Source: an uncultured Flavobacteriaceae bacterium (GTDB taxonomy: Bacteria; Bacteroidota; Bacteroidia; Flavobacteriales; Flavobacteriaceae). Taken from it: a stretch of 64,000 nt of DNA. This document shows positions 18,645 through 28,382 of the stretch, piece by piece (within the stretch, counting starts at the first letter, position 1; every line of letters begins with the position of its first letter). Location: positions 62,001 through 126,000 of the forward strand of contig CANNAC010000003.1 of the NCBI GenBank assembly GCA_947502495.1, read 5' to 3'. The notes under the pieces were generated by a model. The model worked only from the letters and a program-made list of their open reading frames with translations, was not told where the DNA came from and did not search any database. A program made the translations under genes and the position numbers.

Positions 18645-19697
18645 TTATACATCATCGTAATCCACAATAATTTTAGCAGTTGTTGGATGCGCTTGACAGG
18701 TTAAAATTAAACCTTCCGCCAATTCGCTTTCTGTTAAAATATTGTTTTGCCTCATTTTTGCTTCTCCTTCTGTAATTCTAGCAATACAACTACTGCAAAT
18801 TCCGCCTTGACAAGAATAAGGAGCATCTAAATCTTTGTCTAATGCAGCTTCAAGAATAGATTGTTTTTGCGACATAGTAAATGTGGTTATTTCATCATCT
18901 ACAGTAATCGTTATTTCTGTTTCACCATCTACAGCATCTTCCGTTACAGGAGTTGGTTTTGCAGCTTTAAAAAGCTCGAAATGAATTCTATCTTGTGGTA
19001 TTTCGTGTTCTGTTAAAACATCTTTAACCGTATGAATCATGGTTTCTGGACCACAAAGGTAAAAAGCATCTACATCAATATGCTTATGCTTGTTTTTCAT
19101 TACATAATTTACAGTGCTTTTTTCAATTCTACCAAAAATAGCATCGTCTTCATCTTCTTGACTAAATACAAATTGAATAGAAAAACGCTCTTTGTAATTA
19201 TGATGTAAGTCTAATAACGCATCCAAAAACATAGTGTCTTTAGTCGTTTTGTTTCCGTAAACTAAAATTACTTTACTATACACTTCTTCTTCTAAAGCAC
19301 ATTTTATAATACTTAAAACAGGAGTAATTCCACTTCCTGCAGCAAATGCAGCTATATTTTTAGTTTTAGAGTCGTTAGGTGTAAATACAAACCTTCCTTT
19401 TGGTGAAGCTACTTCTAGAACATCTCCAGCTTTTAAAGTATTGTTTGCATAGGCAGAAAATGTACCGCCTTCTACTTCTTTCACAGCAACTTTTAATTCG
19501 CCACTCTTTGGAGAGGAGCATAAAGAGTAATCACGTCTTACTTCATTACCATTAATAGTGGTTTTTACCGTAATATATTGTCCTGCTTGAAAAGCAAAAT
19601 TCTCTTTTAGGTTTTCAGGTACATTAAAGGTTATCGTTACTGATTTTTCAGTTTCTCTGTGGATATCTTTAATGGTTAATTTATGAAATTGCGACAT
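18645..19697 (-). CDS. PaaE-like ferredoxin reductase with C-terminal 2Fe-2S domain
   Basis: Electron-transfer flavoprotein of about 350 residues: FAD domain (RDYSLCSSP), NAD(P) domain (AAGSGITPVLSI, FYLCGPETMI) and plant-type ferredoxin domain. The iron-sulfur ligands are in the exact pattern CX4CX2CX29C (SCQGGICSSC … LTCQAHP). Start chosen at ATG 19697 (MSQFHKLTI); the longer frame adds 15 hydrophobic residues with no support. This architecture is shared by PaaE, the reductase of phenylacetyl-CoA epoxidase, but no paaABCD genes are near. It may serve another oxygenase or desaturase here. Confidence 0.88.
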   Translation of the reverse strand: MSQFHKLTIKDIHRETEKSVTITFNVPENLKENFAFQAGQYITVKTTINGNEVRRDYSLCSSPKSGELKVAVKEVEGGTFSAYANNTLKAGDVLEVASPKGRFVFTPNDSKTKNIAAFAAGSGITPVLSIIKCALEEEVYSKVILVYGNKTTKDTMFLDALLDLHHNYKERFSIQFVFSQEDEDDAIFGRIEKSTVNYVMKNKHKHIDVDAFYLCGPETMIHTVKDVLTEHEIPQDRIHFELFKAAKPTPVTEDAVDGETEITITVDDEITTFTMSQKQSILEAALDKDLDAPYSCQGGICSSCIARITEGEAKMRQNNILTESELAEGLILTCQAHPTTAKIIVDYDDV

Positions 19698-19796
19698 ATT
19701 GTTATTTTTTGTAAAAATAAGAAACAAAAACAGTAATTGCATTTTGTTTGTAACAAAAAGGGTTTTAATATTACTAATGTTTAAAACCCAACCATA

Positions 19797-21275
19797 ATGA
19801 TAAAACGTTTTTTAGATTTAGAGTGGAAACAATTTACTAGATCGGCAAGTTTTGGTAAAAGTGTAGCGCTAAAAATAGTAATGGCCTTTTTTGCCTTATA
19901 TTTTGTTGCCATGTTTTTAATCGTGGGAATTGCAATGTATCCATTACTTAAAAAAGTATTTCCAGAAAGTGATCCTTTTGTAATGTTTAATGGATTTATT
20001 TTCTTTTGGATTTTAGGCGATTTAGTCGTTCGTTTTTTCTTCCAGAAATTACCAGTAATGAGTGTGAAACCATTACTTACACTTCCTATAAAACGAAGTA
20101 AAGTGGTAAACTTCGTATTAGGAAAATCTGCATTGTCCTTTTTTAATTTCTTGCCTTTATTCGCAATAGTACCATTCGGCATTACGCTTATCCTAAAAGA
20201 CTACAACGTTTCTGTTGTTTTGGTTTGGATGCTTACTATCGTGCTAATTACACTTATAAATAATTTCTTAAATTTTATTATTGAAGGCTTATCGGCAAAA
20301 ACAGAATTGTCCTTTTTACCAATTATACTTTTTGCAGGATCTCTTTTTGCATTAAACCATTTTAAGATAATTAATATTGCCGAGGCTTTATCTCACGGTA
20401 TTCAAGCGATTTCTAATAATCCTTTATTATTAATAGTACCAATGCTAATTTTAGCTGGTCTATATCTCTATAATTTTAAAATTCTTCGTGAAAAATTATT
20501 TCTAGACAGCTCCTTAAAAACCAAAGCAGAAGCGGTAAATGCTTCTAGTTTCGAATGGACTAAAAAGTTTGGAGATATTGCGCCTTTTATGCAATTAGAT
20601 TTAAAATTGCTATGGCGTAATAAACGTCCAAAATCGGCTGTTTGGATGGTTTTCTTTGGTCTTTTATATGGTTTGTTCTTTTATCCAAACCCAATGTATC
20701 AAGATAAAGAATTCTTGTTTGCATTTGTAGGTATTTTTGTAACTGGAATTTTTCTTATCAACTTCGGACAATTCATTCCTGCTTGGGATAGTGGTTATTA
20801 CAAGATGCTAATGAGCCAAAATATTAAGTACAAGCAATACTTAAAATCAAAATACACTTTAATGACTTTAAGTGTTATTATTTTATTTGTGTTGAGTATT
20901 CCATACGTATACTTTGGTTGGAAAATTTTACTAGCCCATTTTGCTGCAGCAATTTATAATATTGGTGTAAACACCTATGTCATTTTGTTAGGTGGTTCTT
21001 TTAATCGAAAAAAAATTGACCTAAGCCAAAGAGCAGCGTTTAACTTTCAAGGTACAGGAGCTGTACAATGGATTATTGGTTTACCGCTAATGCTTTTACC
21101 AATGGGAATATTTGCCATTTTTAATTTCGCTTTCAATTTCGAAATAGGGATTCTAGTGCTTATTCTTTTAGGTGTAATAGGAATTGTTTTCCACCAAAAA
21201 ATAATGAAGTTTATAACCAACAGATATTTAGCTTCCAAATATAAAATGATCGATGCTTTTGATCAAGATAACTAA
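19797..21275 (+). CDS. DUF5687-like ABC-type permease
   Basis: Membrane protein of 492 residues with about a dozen hydrophobic segments, without signal peptide. It sits 11 bp before an ABC ATPase gene, so it is most likely the membrane half of that exporter. The N-terminus (MIKRFLDLEWKQFTRSASFGKS) and the mid-protein LDLKLLWRNKRPKSAVWMVF resemble the Bacteroidota family DUF5687. The substrate is not indicated. Confidence 0.82.
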   Translation: MIKRFLDLEWKQFTRSASFGKSVALKIVMAFFALYFVAMFLIVGIAMYPLLKKVFPESDPFVMFNGFIFFWILGDLVVRFFFQKLPVMSVKPLLTLPIKRSKVVNFVLGKSALSFFNFLPLFAIVPFGITLILKDYNVSVVLVWMLTIVLITLINNFLNFIIEGLSAKTELSFLPIILFAGSLFALNHFKIINIAEALSHGIQAISNNPLLLIVPMLILAGLYLYNFKILREKLFLDSSLKTKAEAVNASSFEWTKKFGDIAPFMQLDLKLLWRNKRPKSAVWMVFFGLLYGLFFYPNPMYQDKEFLFAFVGIFVTGIFLINFGQFIPAWDSGYYKMLMSQNIKYKQYLKSKYTLMTLSVIILFVLSIPYVYFGWKILLAHFAAAIYNIGVNTYVILLGGSFNRKKIDLSQRAAFNFQGTGAVQWIIGLPLMLLPMGIFAIFNFAFNFEIGILVLILLGVIGIVFHQKIMKFITNRYLASKYKMIDAFDQDN

Positions 21276-21286
21276 AATATAAAAAC

Positions 21287-21994
21287 ATGATAACTACAAC
21301 AAATCTTACCAAAAAATATAACGCAAATCAGGTTTTAAATATACAGAGTTTAGAAATCCCTAAAGGACAAAGCTTTGGTTTAGTCGGTAATAATGGTGCA
21401 GGAAAAACGACTTATTTTAGTTTGCTTTTAGATTTAATACAGCCAACAACAGGATATATTAAAAATAATGATATTCAGGTAAACCTTAGTGAAGATTGGA
21501 AACCATTTACAGCTTCATTTATAGACGAAAGTTTTTTAATTGGGTACCTAACAGCCGAAGAATACTTTTATTTTATTGGAGAACTTCGTGGACAAAACAA
21601 AGCAGATGTAGATGCGTTAGTCGCTACTTTTGAAGACTTTTTTCACGGTGAAATTCTTGGACAGAAAAAATACCTTAGGGATCTAAGTAAGGGAAACCAA
21701 AAGAAAGCTGGGATAGTTGCGGCACTTATTGGAAACCCAGAAGTAATTATATTAGATGAGCCTTTTGCTAATCTAGATCCAACGACCCAAATAAAACTAA
21801 AACAAATAGTAAAAGACTTAGCCCAAGAACAAGGCGTAACCGTGCTTATTTCTAGTCATGATTTAATGCATATTACAGATGTTTGCGAGCGTATTGTTGT
21901 GCTTGAAAAAGGAGAAGTGGTAAAAGATATTGTAACTAGTCAAGCAACTCTAAAAGAACTAGAAGCACATTTTGCAGGAACAGAAATAATCTAA
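21287..21994 (+). CDS. ABC transporter ATP-binding protein
   Basis: 235-residue nucleotide-binding subunit: Walker A GNNGAGKTT (residues 34-42), signature region LSKGNQKKAG in place of the canonical LSGGQ, Walker B VIILDEPFANLDP, and the H-loop SSHD. Partner of the preceding DUF5687-like permease. This type is usually an exporter or membrane-remodelling ABC system of the ABC-2 kind; the cargo is unknown. Confidence 0.94.
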   Translation: MITTTNLTKKYNANQVLNIQSLEIPKGQSFGLVGNNGAGKTTYFSLLLDLIQPTTGYIKNNDIQVNLSEDWKPFTASFIDESFLIGYLTAEEYFYFIGELRGQNKADVDALVATFEDFFHGEILGQKKYLRDLSKGNQKKAGIVAALIGNPEVIILDEPFANLDPTTQIKLKQIVKDLAQEQGVTVLISSHDLMHITDVCERIVVLEKGEVVKDIVTSQATLKELEAHFAGTEII

Positions 21995-22144
21995 AAACAC
22001 CTCGTTTTTATAGCTAAATTAAAAAAGATGCGTATTTTTACGTGCTTAGGCGGTTTTTATATGCTTTCTAATTTAAAATTAGAGAGGCTATTTATAATAT
22101 ATGCTTGAGTTTACAGTTATTTATTTGAGTTAAATACACAGCTT

Positions 22145-24712
22145 TTGAAAACATCTTACAAAATTATATTAGTCCTTTTAGTTTCTGTAACCTTAATAAC
22201 CAGTTGTTCTAGAAAAAAGAACACTTTTATTAGTAGAAATTATCACGCATTATCCGCACGAGACAATACGCTTTTTAACGGTTACAATGCCTTGGAAGAA
22301 GGAAGAGAAAACCTGAACCAAAGTTATACCGATAATTATTGGGAAATCCTTCCAATAGAGCGCATGCAAGTTTTCGAAGAAGTAACGCTTCCGGGGCAAA
22401 ACAAAAACGAAAGTTTTAGTAGAGCAGAAGAAAAAGCGGTAAAAGCGATTCAGAAACACGGTATGAATATTCAAGGAAAAGAATACAATTATCAAATAGA
22501 TGAAGCGTATTTACTTCTAGGAAAAGCACGTTATTTTGATCAGCGTTTTGTGCCTTCTTTAGAATCTTTCAATTATATTTTATACAAATACCCCGCGAGT
22601 AATAAGATTAACCAAGCTAAAATTTGGAGAGAAAAATCTAATATTCGTTTAGAAAATGAAGAGCTTGCTATTAAAAACTTAAAACGTCTTTTAGATCAAG
22701 AAGAATTAGAAGATCAAGACTTAGCAGATGCAACTTCCATTCTTGCACAAGCTTACATAAACACTAAATCTTTAGATAGCGCATTAACCCAAATAGATAT
22801 TGCATCTAGTGCTACAAAAAGTAATGATGAACGCGGAAGATATCGTTTTATACAAGGACAATTGTACAATGCTTTAGGAGATAAAGATAGTGCAAACATT
22901 GCCTTTGATAGAGTAATAGATTTAAACCGAAGCACGCCAAGAATGTACTTGATTAGTGCACATATTGAAAAAGCAAAAAACTTTGATTATAACGAAGGGA
23001 ACAAATTAGAGTTCTTAGAATTACTTACCGATTTAGAAGAAAATCGTGAAAACCGTCCTTATTTAGATAAGATTTACCATCAAATAGGCGAGTATCATTT
23101 AAATAATCAATCCGATTCTTTAGCGTTAGCTTACTATAATAAGTCTTTAAGAACAAGAACGGAAGATAAGGTTTTAAAAGCTAGAACGTATGAGATTATT
23201 GGGGATATGAAATTCATAGCCGCCCAATATAAAAGTGCTGGTGATTATTATGATAGTACTATGATTAATATGGTTTTAAATACCAAACCATATCGTGTTA
23301 TTAAGCGTAAAAGAGATAATCTGGAAGATGTTATTTTATATGAAGACATCGCGAAAAATAACGATAGTATTTTAAGATTAGTTTCCTTGTCTAAAGACGA
23401 TAAGCTTGCGTTTTTCACAAAACATGTAGAGAAACTGAAGATAGAAGCAGAAAAGGAACAAGAAAGACAGGCGGCAGCAGAAAGAAATAAAGGGCTTGCT
23501 GTTACCAATAATAGTTTTGGCAATAATACTTCTGCATTAGGAGGGAAAGGTGGTAAAGGCGGACCAACACTAGGAGGTTCTTCTTTTTACTTTTACAATA
23601 CTACAACCGTAGCTTATGGTAAATCGGAGTTTGCTAAAAATTGGGGAAACCGTAAACTAGAAGATGATTGGAGGTGGTCTAGTAATACAAATTCGTCTAT
23701 AAGTAGCACGGATGAAAATCCGGCATTAGCAAATGCTTCCGAAGATGAATTATATGATCCTCAGTTTTATGTAGATCAAATTCCTTCCGAAGAAAAAGTA
23801 GTAGACAGCATCGTGAAAGAAAGAAACTTTGCATACTACCAATTGGGCTTGATCTATAAGGAGAAATTTAAAGAATATCCTTTAGCGAAGCGTAAATTCA
23901 CACAGCTTTTAAATAATAGTCCGGAGGAAAATTTAGTGCTTCCTTCTAAATATAATCTATACAAGATTCATCAATTATTAGGTGATGAAGGCGAAGCCGA
24001 ATTTGTGAAAAAAGATATCACTACCAATTATCCAGATTCTAGATATGCAACGATTTTAAATAATCCGGAAGCCGCAAATCTGGAAGATGAAAATAGCCCG
24101 GAAACTATATATAAAAACCTGTATAATCAATATGAAAATCAGGAATACTTAAAAGTACTTTCCGAGATAGAAAAGTACATTATAGCTTTTGAAGCAGAGG
24201 CAATCGTTTCTAAATTCGAACTTCTTAAAGCAACAGCAACCGGACGTTTATATGGTTATGAAGCCTATACCAAGGCTATTAATTTTGTGGCGCTTAATTA
24301 TGCAAATACACCAGAAGGGCAACGAGCACAAGAATTATCAAGCAATGCATTGCCTAAGTTGGCTAAAAAAGAATTTGCTTCCGATAGTTTAAATGGTAAT
24401 TATAAAGTGTTGTACAAATTCAATACCGCGAATACCGAAGAAATAACAAGTTTTGTAAAAACATTAAAGGAAGTAACAGAACATGTTCCGCATTATAGAT
24501 TAAGTACTTCAGTAGATGTGTATGATCCAGAAACAACATTTGTTGTTATTCACGGACTAAAAAGTATCGATGGAGCAAAAGGATTTGCATACATATTAAG
24601 AGATGAGGATCGCTCTAAAATAACAAAACCCTCTATTGCTATTTCCTCTACAAACTATCAAATTGTTCAGATTCATAAGAATTTAGACGATTATATTAAA
24701 GCCGACCAATAA
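22145..24712 (+). CDS. sprE: Gliding/T9SS lipoprotein SprE (PorW-like), TPR protein
   Basis: 855-residue outer-membrane lipoprotein of the type IX secretion and gliding apparatus. The signal peptide ends in a lipobox, SVTLITSC, followed by SRKKNTFISRNYHAL. That SRKKN…NYHALSA-x-(D/E)N opening and the long tetratricopeptide region (about 120-400 and 570-720) are characteristic of SprE/PorW, which links the secretion ring to the T9SS translocon. A Gly-rich segment near residues 455-475 interrupts the helical repeats. Translation appears to start at TTG 22145; no ATG gives the signal peptide. Bactofilin follows 13 bp downstream. Confidence 0.9.
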   Translation: MKTSYKIILVLLVSVTLITSCSRKKNTFISRNYHALSARDNTLFNGYNALEEGRENLNQSYTDNYWEILPIERMQVFEEVTLPGQNKNESFSRAEEKAVKAIQKHGMNIQGKEYNYQIDEAYLLLGKARYFDQRFVPSLESFNYILYKYPASNKINQAKIWREKSNIRLENEELAIKNLKRLLDQEELEDQDLADATSILAQAYINTKSLDSALTQIDIASSATKSNDERGRYRFIQGQLYNALGDKDSANIAFDRVIDLNRSTPRMYLISAHIEKAKNFDYNEGNKLEFLELLTDLEENRENRPYLDKIYHQIGEYHLNNQSDSLALAYYNKSLRTRTEDKVLKARTYEIIGDMKFIAAQYKSAGDYYDSTMINMVLNTKPYRVIKRKRDNLEDVILYEDIAKNNDSILRLVSLSKDDKLAFFTKHVEKLKIEAEKEQERQAAAERNKGLAVTNNSFGNNTSALGGKGGKGGPTLGGSSFYFYNTTTVAYGKSEFAKNWGNRKLEDDWRWSSNTNSSISSTDENPALANASEDELYDPQFYVDQIPSEEKVVDSIVKERNFAYYQLGLIYKEKFKEYPLAKRKFTQLLNNSPEENLVLPSKYNLYKIHQLLGDEGEAEFVKKDITTNYPDSRYATILNNPEAANLEDENSPETIYKNLYNQYENQEYLKVLSEIEKYIIAFEAEAIVSKFELLKATATGRLYGYEAYTKAINFVALNYANTPEGQRAQELSSNALPKLAKKEFASDSLNGNYKVLYKFNTANTEEITSFVKTLKEVTEHVPHYRLSTSVDVYDPETTFVVIHGLKSIDGAKGFAYILRDEDRSKITKPSIAISSTNYQIVQIHKNLDDYIKADQ

Positions 24713-24725
24713 TAAAATTATAGCC

Positions 24726-25145
24726 ATGTTTTCAGATAATAAAAAAGATAAAAACGCTTACGACAATTCTTCGAGCCAAAACATTGTTGCCAAAGGAACC
24801 AGTATTGTTGGAGACTTTTCTAGTGAAGGCGATTTAAGAATTGATGGAACTATAGAAGGAAACTTAAAAACACCAGGAAAAGTGGTTGTAGGGAAATCGG
24901 GTGTTATTAAAGGAACACTAAGTGGCTCTGACGCTTATTTTGAAGGTAAGTTTTCAGGGAATCTTACTTTAACAGGAACCTTAACTTTAAAATCTTCTGC
25001 GTATATTGAAGGGGAAGTGGTTTTGGGAAAACTAGAAGTAGAACCAGGAGCAACATTTAATGTAAACTGTGTCATGAAAGGTGCTTTAAAAGAACTGAAT
25101 AACGACAATACTTCGTCGAAATTAAAAAAAGGACAAAGTGCCTAA
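24726..25145 (+). CDS. Bactofilin (polymer-forming cytoskeletal protein)
   Basis: 139 residues forming a right-handed beta-helix that self-assembles into filaments at the membrane. After a disordered N-terminus comes the typical core: IVAKGTSIVGDFSSEGDLRIDGTIEGNL, then regular V-x-G-x-[IV] strands up to FNVNCVMK. The C-terminal tail is short and polar. It lies between sprE and the ATP synthase genes, and its last 8 bp overlap the AtpZ-like start. Confidence 0.95.
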   Translation: MFSDNKKDKNAYDNSSSQNIVAKGTSIVGDFSSEGDLRIDGTIEGNLKTPGKVVVGKSGVIKGTLSGSDAYFEGKFSGNLTLTGTLTLKSSAYIEGEVVLGKLEVEPGATFNVNCVMKGALKELNNDNTSSKLKKGQSA

Positions 25146-25347
25146 TAAATTTTTAAGGTTTACATCTACCGCTTTTCAAATGGGAGGAACCATTTGGTTA
25201 GGTAATGCGCTAGGAGCATGGTTAGATAATAAATACCAAACCACCTATTTAGAAAATATTATTACACTTCTAGCTGTTTTTATTTCTATGTACCTCGTCA
25301 TTAGCCAAGTTTTAAAAATGTCAAAAGATAAGGAAGACAATGATTAA
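25138..25347 (+). CDS. AtpZ/AtpI family protein
   Basis: 69-residue protein with two membrane helices (FQMGGTIWLGNALGAWLDNKY and NIITLLAVFISMYLVISQVL). It belongs to the small family that precedes F0 genes and is linked to c-ring assembly or ion uptake. It starts at GTG 25138, overlapping bactofilin by 8 bp, and overlaps the next gene by 8 bp, so these are translationally coupled. Confidence 0.85.
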   Translation: MPNKFLRFTSTAFQMGGTIWLGNALGAWLDNKYQTTYLENIITLLAVFISMYLVISQVLKMSKDKEDND

Positions 25348-25726
25348 GAGAATTGTTTTTTATTGTATTGGTTTTTCATTTTTATTTGCAACGGCTTATA
25401 CGATTCACGTATCGGGTTTAAAAGATTTAAATATTAAACTTAACGTACCGTTATTTTCCATCTATCTATTTCATTTTATAGTATCGCTATTTATTTGTGT
25501 AAGTTTTGCTGTACTTGAAACTACCAAAAAGTGGTTGAACCAGCTAGGTTTTGTGTATTTGTTTACCTTTATGATTAAACTTATGCTGTTTGCTATTGTA
25601 TTTAAAAATTCTGTTTTTAAAGTGGAGAGCCTGAGTAAAATAGAGTCTTTTAATCTGCTAATTCCCGTGTTTCTTTTCCTTTTTTTAGAAGTCTATTTCA
25701 TAGCTAGGATATTAAGTAAAAAATAG
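25340..25726 (+). CDS. Small membrane protein upstream of atpB, DUF6168-like
   Basis: 128 residues with four hydrophobic segments and no catalytic motif. Its place between AtpZ and atpB, and its size, match a flavobacterial family (DUF6168) and are reminiscent of AtpI-type accessory subunits. Function inferred from position only. A canonical promoter follows before atpB, so this gene probably belongs to the bactofilin-AtpZ transcript. Confidence 0.75.
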   Translation: MIKRIVFYCIGFSFLFATAYTIHVSGLKDLNIKLNVPLFSIYLFHFIVSLFICVSFAVLETTKKWLNQLGFVYLFTFMIKLMLFAIVFKNSVFKVESLSKIESFNLLIPVFLFLFLEVYFIARILSKK

Positions 25727-25753
25727 CGGTAAATATTATTAAAAAAAAAGTAA

Positions 25754-25782
25754 TTGTTTTTTCAATAATTTCCGTAGTTTTG
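25754..25782 (+). promoter_or_regulatory. Promoter of the atp operon (TTG-N18-TAGTTTTG)
   Basis: TTG at 25754-25756 and TAGTTTTG at 25775-25782 are separated by 18 bp, a good fit to the Bacteroidota vegetative promoter. Start of transcription would be near 25788, about 35 nt before atpB. Confidence 0.75.
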
Positions 25783-25822
25783 CACCGAATTTAGAAACAC
25801 AGTTTTTTTGATTTTTTTAACA

Positions 25823-27013
25823 ATGAAGGTAGCTACACAAACTTTTAAATTTTACTCACTAGTATTAATGCTTTTCGTAAGTGCTTTCGCAATGGCTGAA
25901 AACACTACAGATCCTGTAGAAAATTCAGGTGGTCAAGTAGATACAAAAGACAAAGTGGATGCATATATTTTGCATCACATTCAAGATTCACACGATTTTT
26001 CGTTATTCTCTTATACAAGTGATGAAGGAGAACGTAAGCATTTCGGATTTCCACTACCAATAATTTTATGGACAAGTAACGGTTTAACAACTTTTATGTC
26101 TTCCGAGTTTCATCATAATGATGATGGTCATGTTGTGGTAGAGAAAAACGGATTGAAATTCGCAAAGATTCATTCTAAGATCTATGAGTTAGATGGTGCA
26201 GCTGCATCGGTAGCTTTTGATGAAACACACCATGCAACGAATGCACATAAAGTATTAGATCTTTCTATTACTAAAAGTGTAGTAGGTGTTTTAATAATAG
26301 GTTTATTAATGTTATTCTGGTTTACTGGTTTAGCAAGACAATATAAGAAGAGACAAGTGCCAACAGGTTTTGGTCGTGTTTTAGAACCTTTAGTATTATA
26401 TGTAAGAGACGAGATTTCTAGACCAAACATTGGTGAAAAGCACTATAGAAAATTTACAGGATACCTATTAACTGTATTCTTTTTTATCTGGTTTTTAAAT
26501 CTAGCAGGTTTAACGCCATTAGGTTTTAATGTAACAGGGCAAGTTGCGGTTACTGCATGTTTAGCAATATTCACATTGATCATATATACCGTAAGTGGTA
26601 ATAAAGATTACTGGATGCATATGTTATGGATGCCAGGAGTGCCTGTTTTAATTCGACCAGTTTTAGCTATCATAGAATTAGCTGGAGCATTTATCATTAA
26701 GCCATTTTCATTATTAGTACGTTTGTTTGCTAATATTTCTGCAGGACATATTGTAGTAATGAGTTTAATTGCAATTATGTTTACGCTTAAAGAATCTTTA
26801 GGAGTTGTAGGTGCAACAGGATTATCATTAGTATTATCCTTTTTTATAACATTAATTGAAGTATTAGTTGCTTTCTTACAAGCATATATCTTTACCATGC
26901 TTTCTGCATTGTTTATTGGTATGGCTGTAGCAGAGCACGATCACGATCATGCACATGATGAGCAAGGTCACGAAGTTTCTGACGCAGAGGACGTAAGAGG
27001 AGATTTCATTTAA
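25823..27013 (+). CDS. atpB: ATP synthase F0 subunit a
   Basis: Membrane stator subunit forming the proton half-channels; about 396 residues. I start at ATG 25823 (MKVATQTFKFYS), which yields a signal-like N-terminus ending near AMAE. A periplasmic extension of about 130 residues precedes the five-helix core, as is usual in Bacteroidota. The core contains NLAGLTPLGFNVTG and the essential Arg in FSLLVRLFANISAGHIV. The C-terminus is His/Asp-rich (EHDHDHAHDEQGHE), which could bind metal. First gene after the consensus promoter. Confidence 0.96.
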   Translation: MKVATQTFKFYSLVLMLFVSAFAMAENTTDPVENSGGQVDTKDKVDAYILHHIQDSHDFSLFSYTSDEGERKHFGFPLPIILWTSNGLTTFMSSEFHHNDDGHVVVEKNGLKFAKIHSKIYELDGAAASVAFDETHHATNAHKVLDLSITKSVVGVLIIGLLMLFWFTGLARQYKKRQVPTGFGRVLEPLVLYVRDEISRPNIGEKHYRKFTGYLLTVFFFIWFLNLAGLTPLGFNVTGQVAVTACLAIFTLIIYTVSGNKDYWMHMLWMPGVPVLIRPVLAIIELAGAFIIKPFSLLVRLFANISAGHIVVMSLIAIMFTLKESLGVVGATGLSLVLSFFITLIEVLVAFLQAYIFTMLSALFIGMAVAEHDHDHAHDEQGHEVSDAEDVRGDFI

Positions 27014-27028
27014 CAAGAGTTTTTTTAA

Positions 27029-27238
<210 letters not shown>

Positions 27239-27255
27239 GCAGCAATCAAATTAAG

Positions 27256-27291
27256 AACACAAACCTGTAACGGTTGGTTACAGGTTGTGTT
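27256..27291 (+). promoter_or_regulatory. Intercistronic hairpin between atpE and atpF
   Basis: AACACAAACCTGTAAC pairs with GTTACAGGTTGTGTT around a GGTTG loop, with one bulged A. It is followed by TTATTAAATT and not by a long T-run. It could be a weak terminator or a 3' stabiliser that raises atpE mRNA over downstream genes, in keeping with the high c-subunit stoichiometry. Confidence 0.7.
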
Positions 27292-27331
27292 TATTAAATT
27301 AAAAAAAGAAGAAATTTAAATACATTTAGAA

Positions 27332-27832
27332 ATGGATAAGTTATTAAATGATTTTTCACCGGGATTATTTGTAGTGCAAACAATACTACTTTTACTATTA
27401 ATCTTATTAATGGTGAAATTTGCATGGAAACCAATCATGAGTTCTTTAACAGAAAGAGAAGAAGGAATTCAAGGTGCTTTAGATGCTGCTGAAAAAGCAA
27501 AATTAGAAATGCAAAACCTGCAAGCAGATAATGCAAACTTATTAAAAGAAGCACGTGCAGAACGTGAGTCTATGCTTAAAGAAGCAAGAGATTTAAAGAA
27601 CAAAATGATCGAGGACGCTAAAACAGAAGCGCAAACGCAAGCAAACAATATGATTGCTCAAGCGCAAGCTGCTATTGAAAGCGAAAAGAAATCGGCTATG
27701 GCAGAATTAAAAAGTCATGTAGCAGGATTATCTATAGAGATTGCAGAAAAAGTAGTGCGTCAAGAATTATCTAACAAAGACAAGCAATTAGAATTAGTTG
27801 CCTCTATGTTAAATGATGCTAAATTAAACTAA
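27332..27832 (+). CDS. atpF: ATP synthase F0 subunit b
   Basis: 166-residue peripheral stalk protein: one N-terminal membrane helix (FVVQTILLLLLILLMVKFAW), then KPIMSSLTEREEGIQGALDAAEKAK and a long charged Ala/Glu/Lys-rich helix, ending in the delta-binding region EIAEKVVRQELS. Only one b-type gene is present. Confidence 0.96.
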   Translation: MDKLLNDFSPGLFVVQTILLLLLILLMVKFAWKPIMSSLTEREEGIQGALDAAEKAKLEMQNLQADNANLLKEARAERESMLKEARDLKNKMIEDAKTEAQTQANNMIAQAQAAIESEKKSAMAELKSHVAGLSIEIAEKVVRQELSNKDKQLELVASMLNDAKLN

Positions 27833-27841
27833 GTTTAAGTT

Positions 27842-28378
27842 ATGGCAGGAGAAAGAGCAGCAATACGTTACGCAAAAGCGGTTTTAAGTTTAGCTACAGA
27901 CAAAAATACAACGGAAGTTGTAAATAATGACATGGAGCTAATTAACAATACAGTAGCGCAAAGTAAAGACTTGAAAGATATGCTTTATAGTCCTGTAATT
28001 ACTTCGGCTATAAAAAAATCGGCTTTATTAGAAATCTTTAAAGGAATTAGCCCAGCAACGGTAAACCTAATAGATACGCTAATTGCGAATAAAAGAACCG
28101 ATTTGTTACCACAAGTAGCTTCAAAGTTTATAACTTTATACGAGCAACAAAAAGGAAGTCAAATTGCAGTAGTTACTACAGCTGTACCTTTAACAGCAGA
28201 TTTGGAAACGAAAGTTTTAGCAAAAGTTAAAGAACTTACAGGGAAAGAAACGGCAATTAAAAATATAGTAGACGAAAACATTTTAGGTGGTTTCATATTA
28301 AGAGTTGGAGATACGCAGTACGATGCTAGTATATCTAACCAATTGAATAAACTAAAAAGAGAGTTTACAATTAATTAG
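27842..28378 (+). CDS. atpH: ATP synthase F1 subunit delta
   Basis: 178-residue stator connector (OSCP type). The N-terminal helical domain starts RAAIRYAKAVLSLA. The C-terminal part has the conserved ENILGGFILRVGDTQYDASISNQLNKLK. It starts 9 bp after atpF; the following unrelated ORF starts 4 bp after its stop. Confidence 0.95.
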   Translation: MAGERAAIRYAKAVLSLATDKNTTEVVNNDMELINNTVAQSKDLKDMLYSPVITSAIKKSALLEIFKGISPATVNLIDTLIANKRTDLLPQVASKFITLYEQQKGSQIAVVTTAVPLTADLETKVLAKVKELTGKETAIKNIVDENILGGFILRVGDTQYDASISNQLNKLKREFTIN

Positions 28379-28382
28379 TACG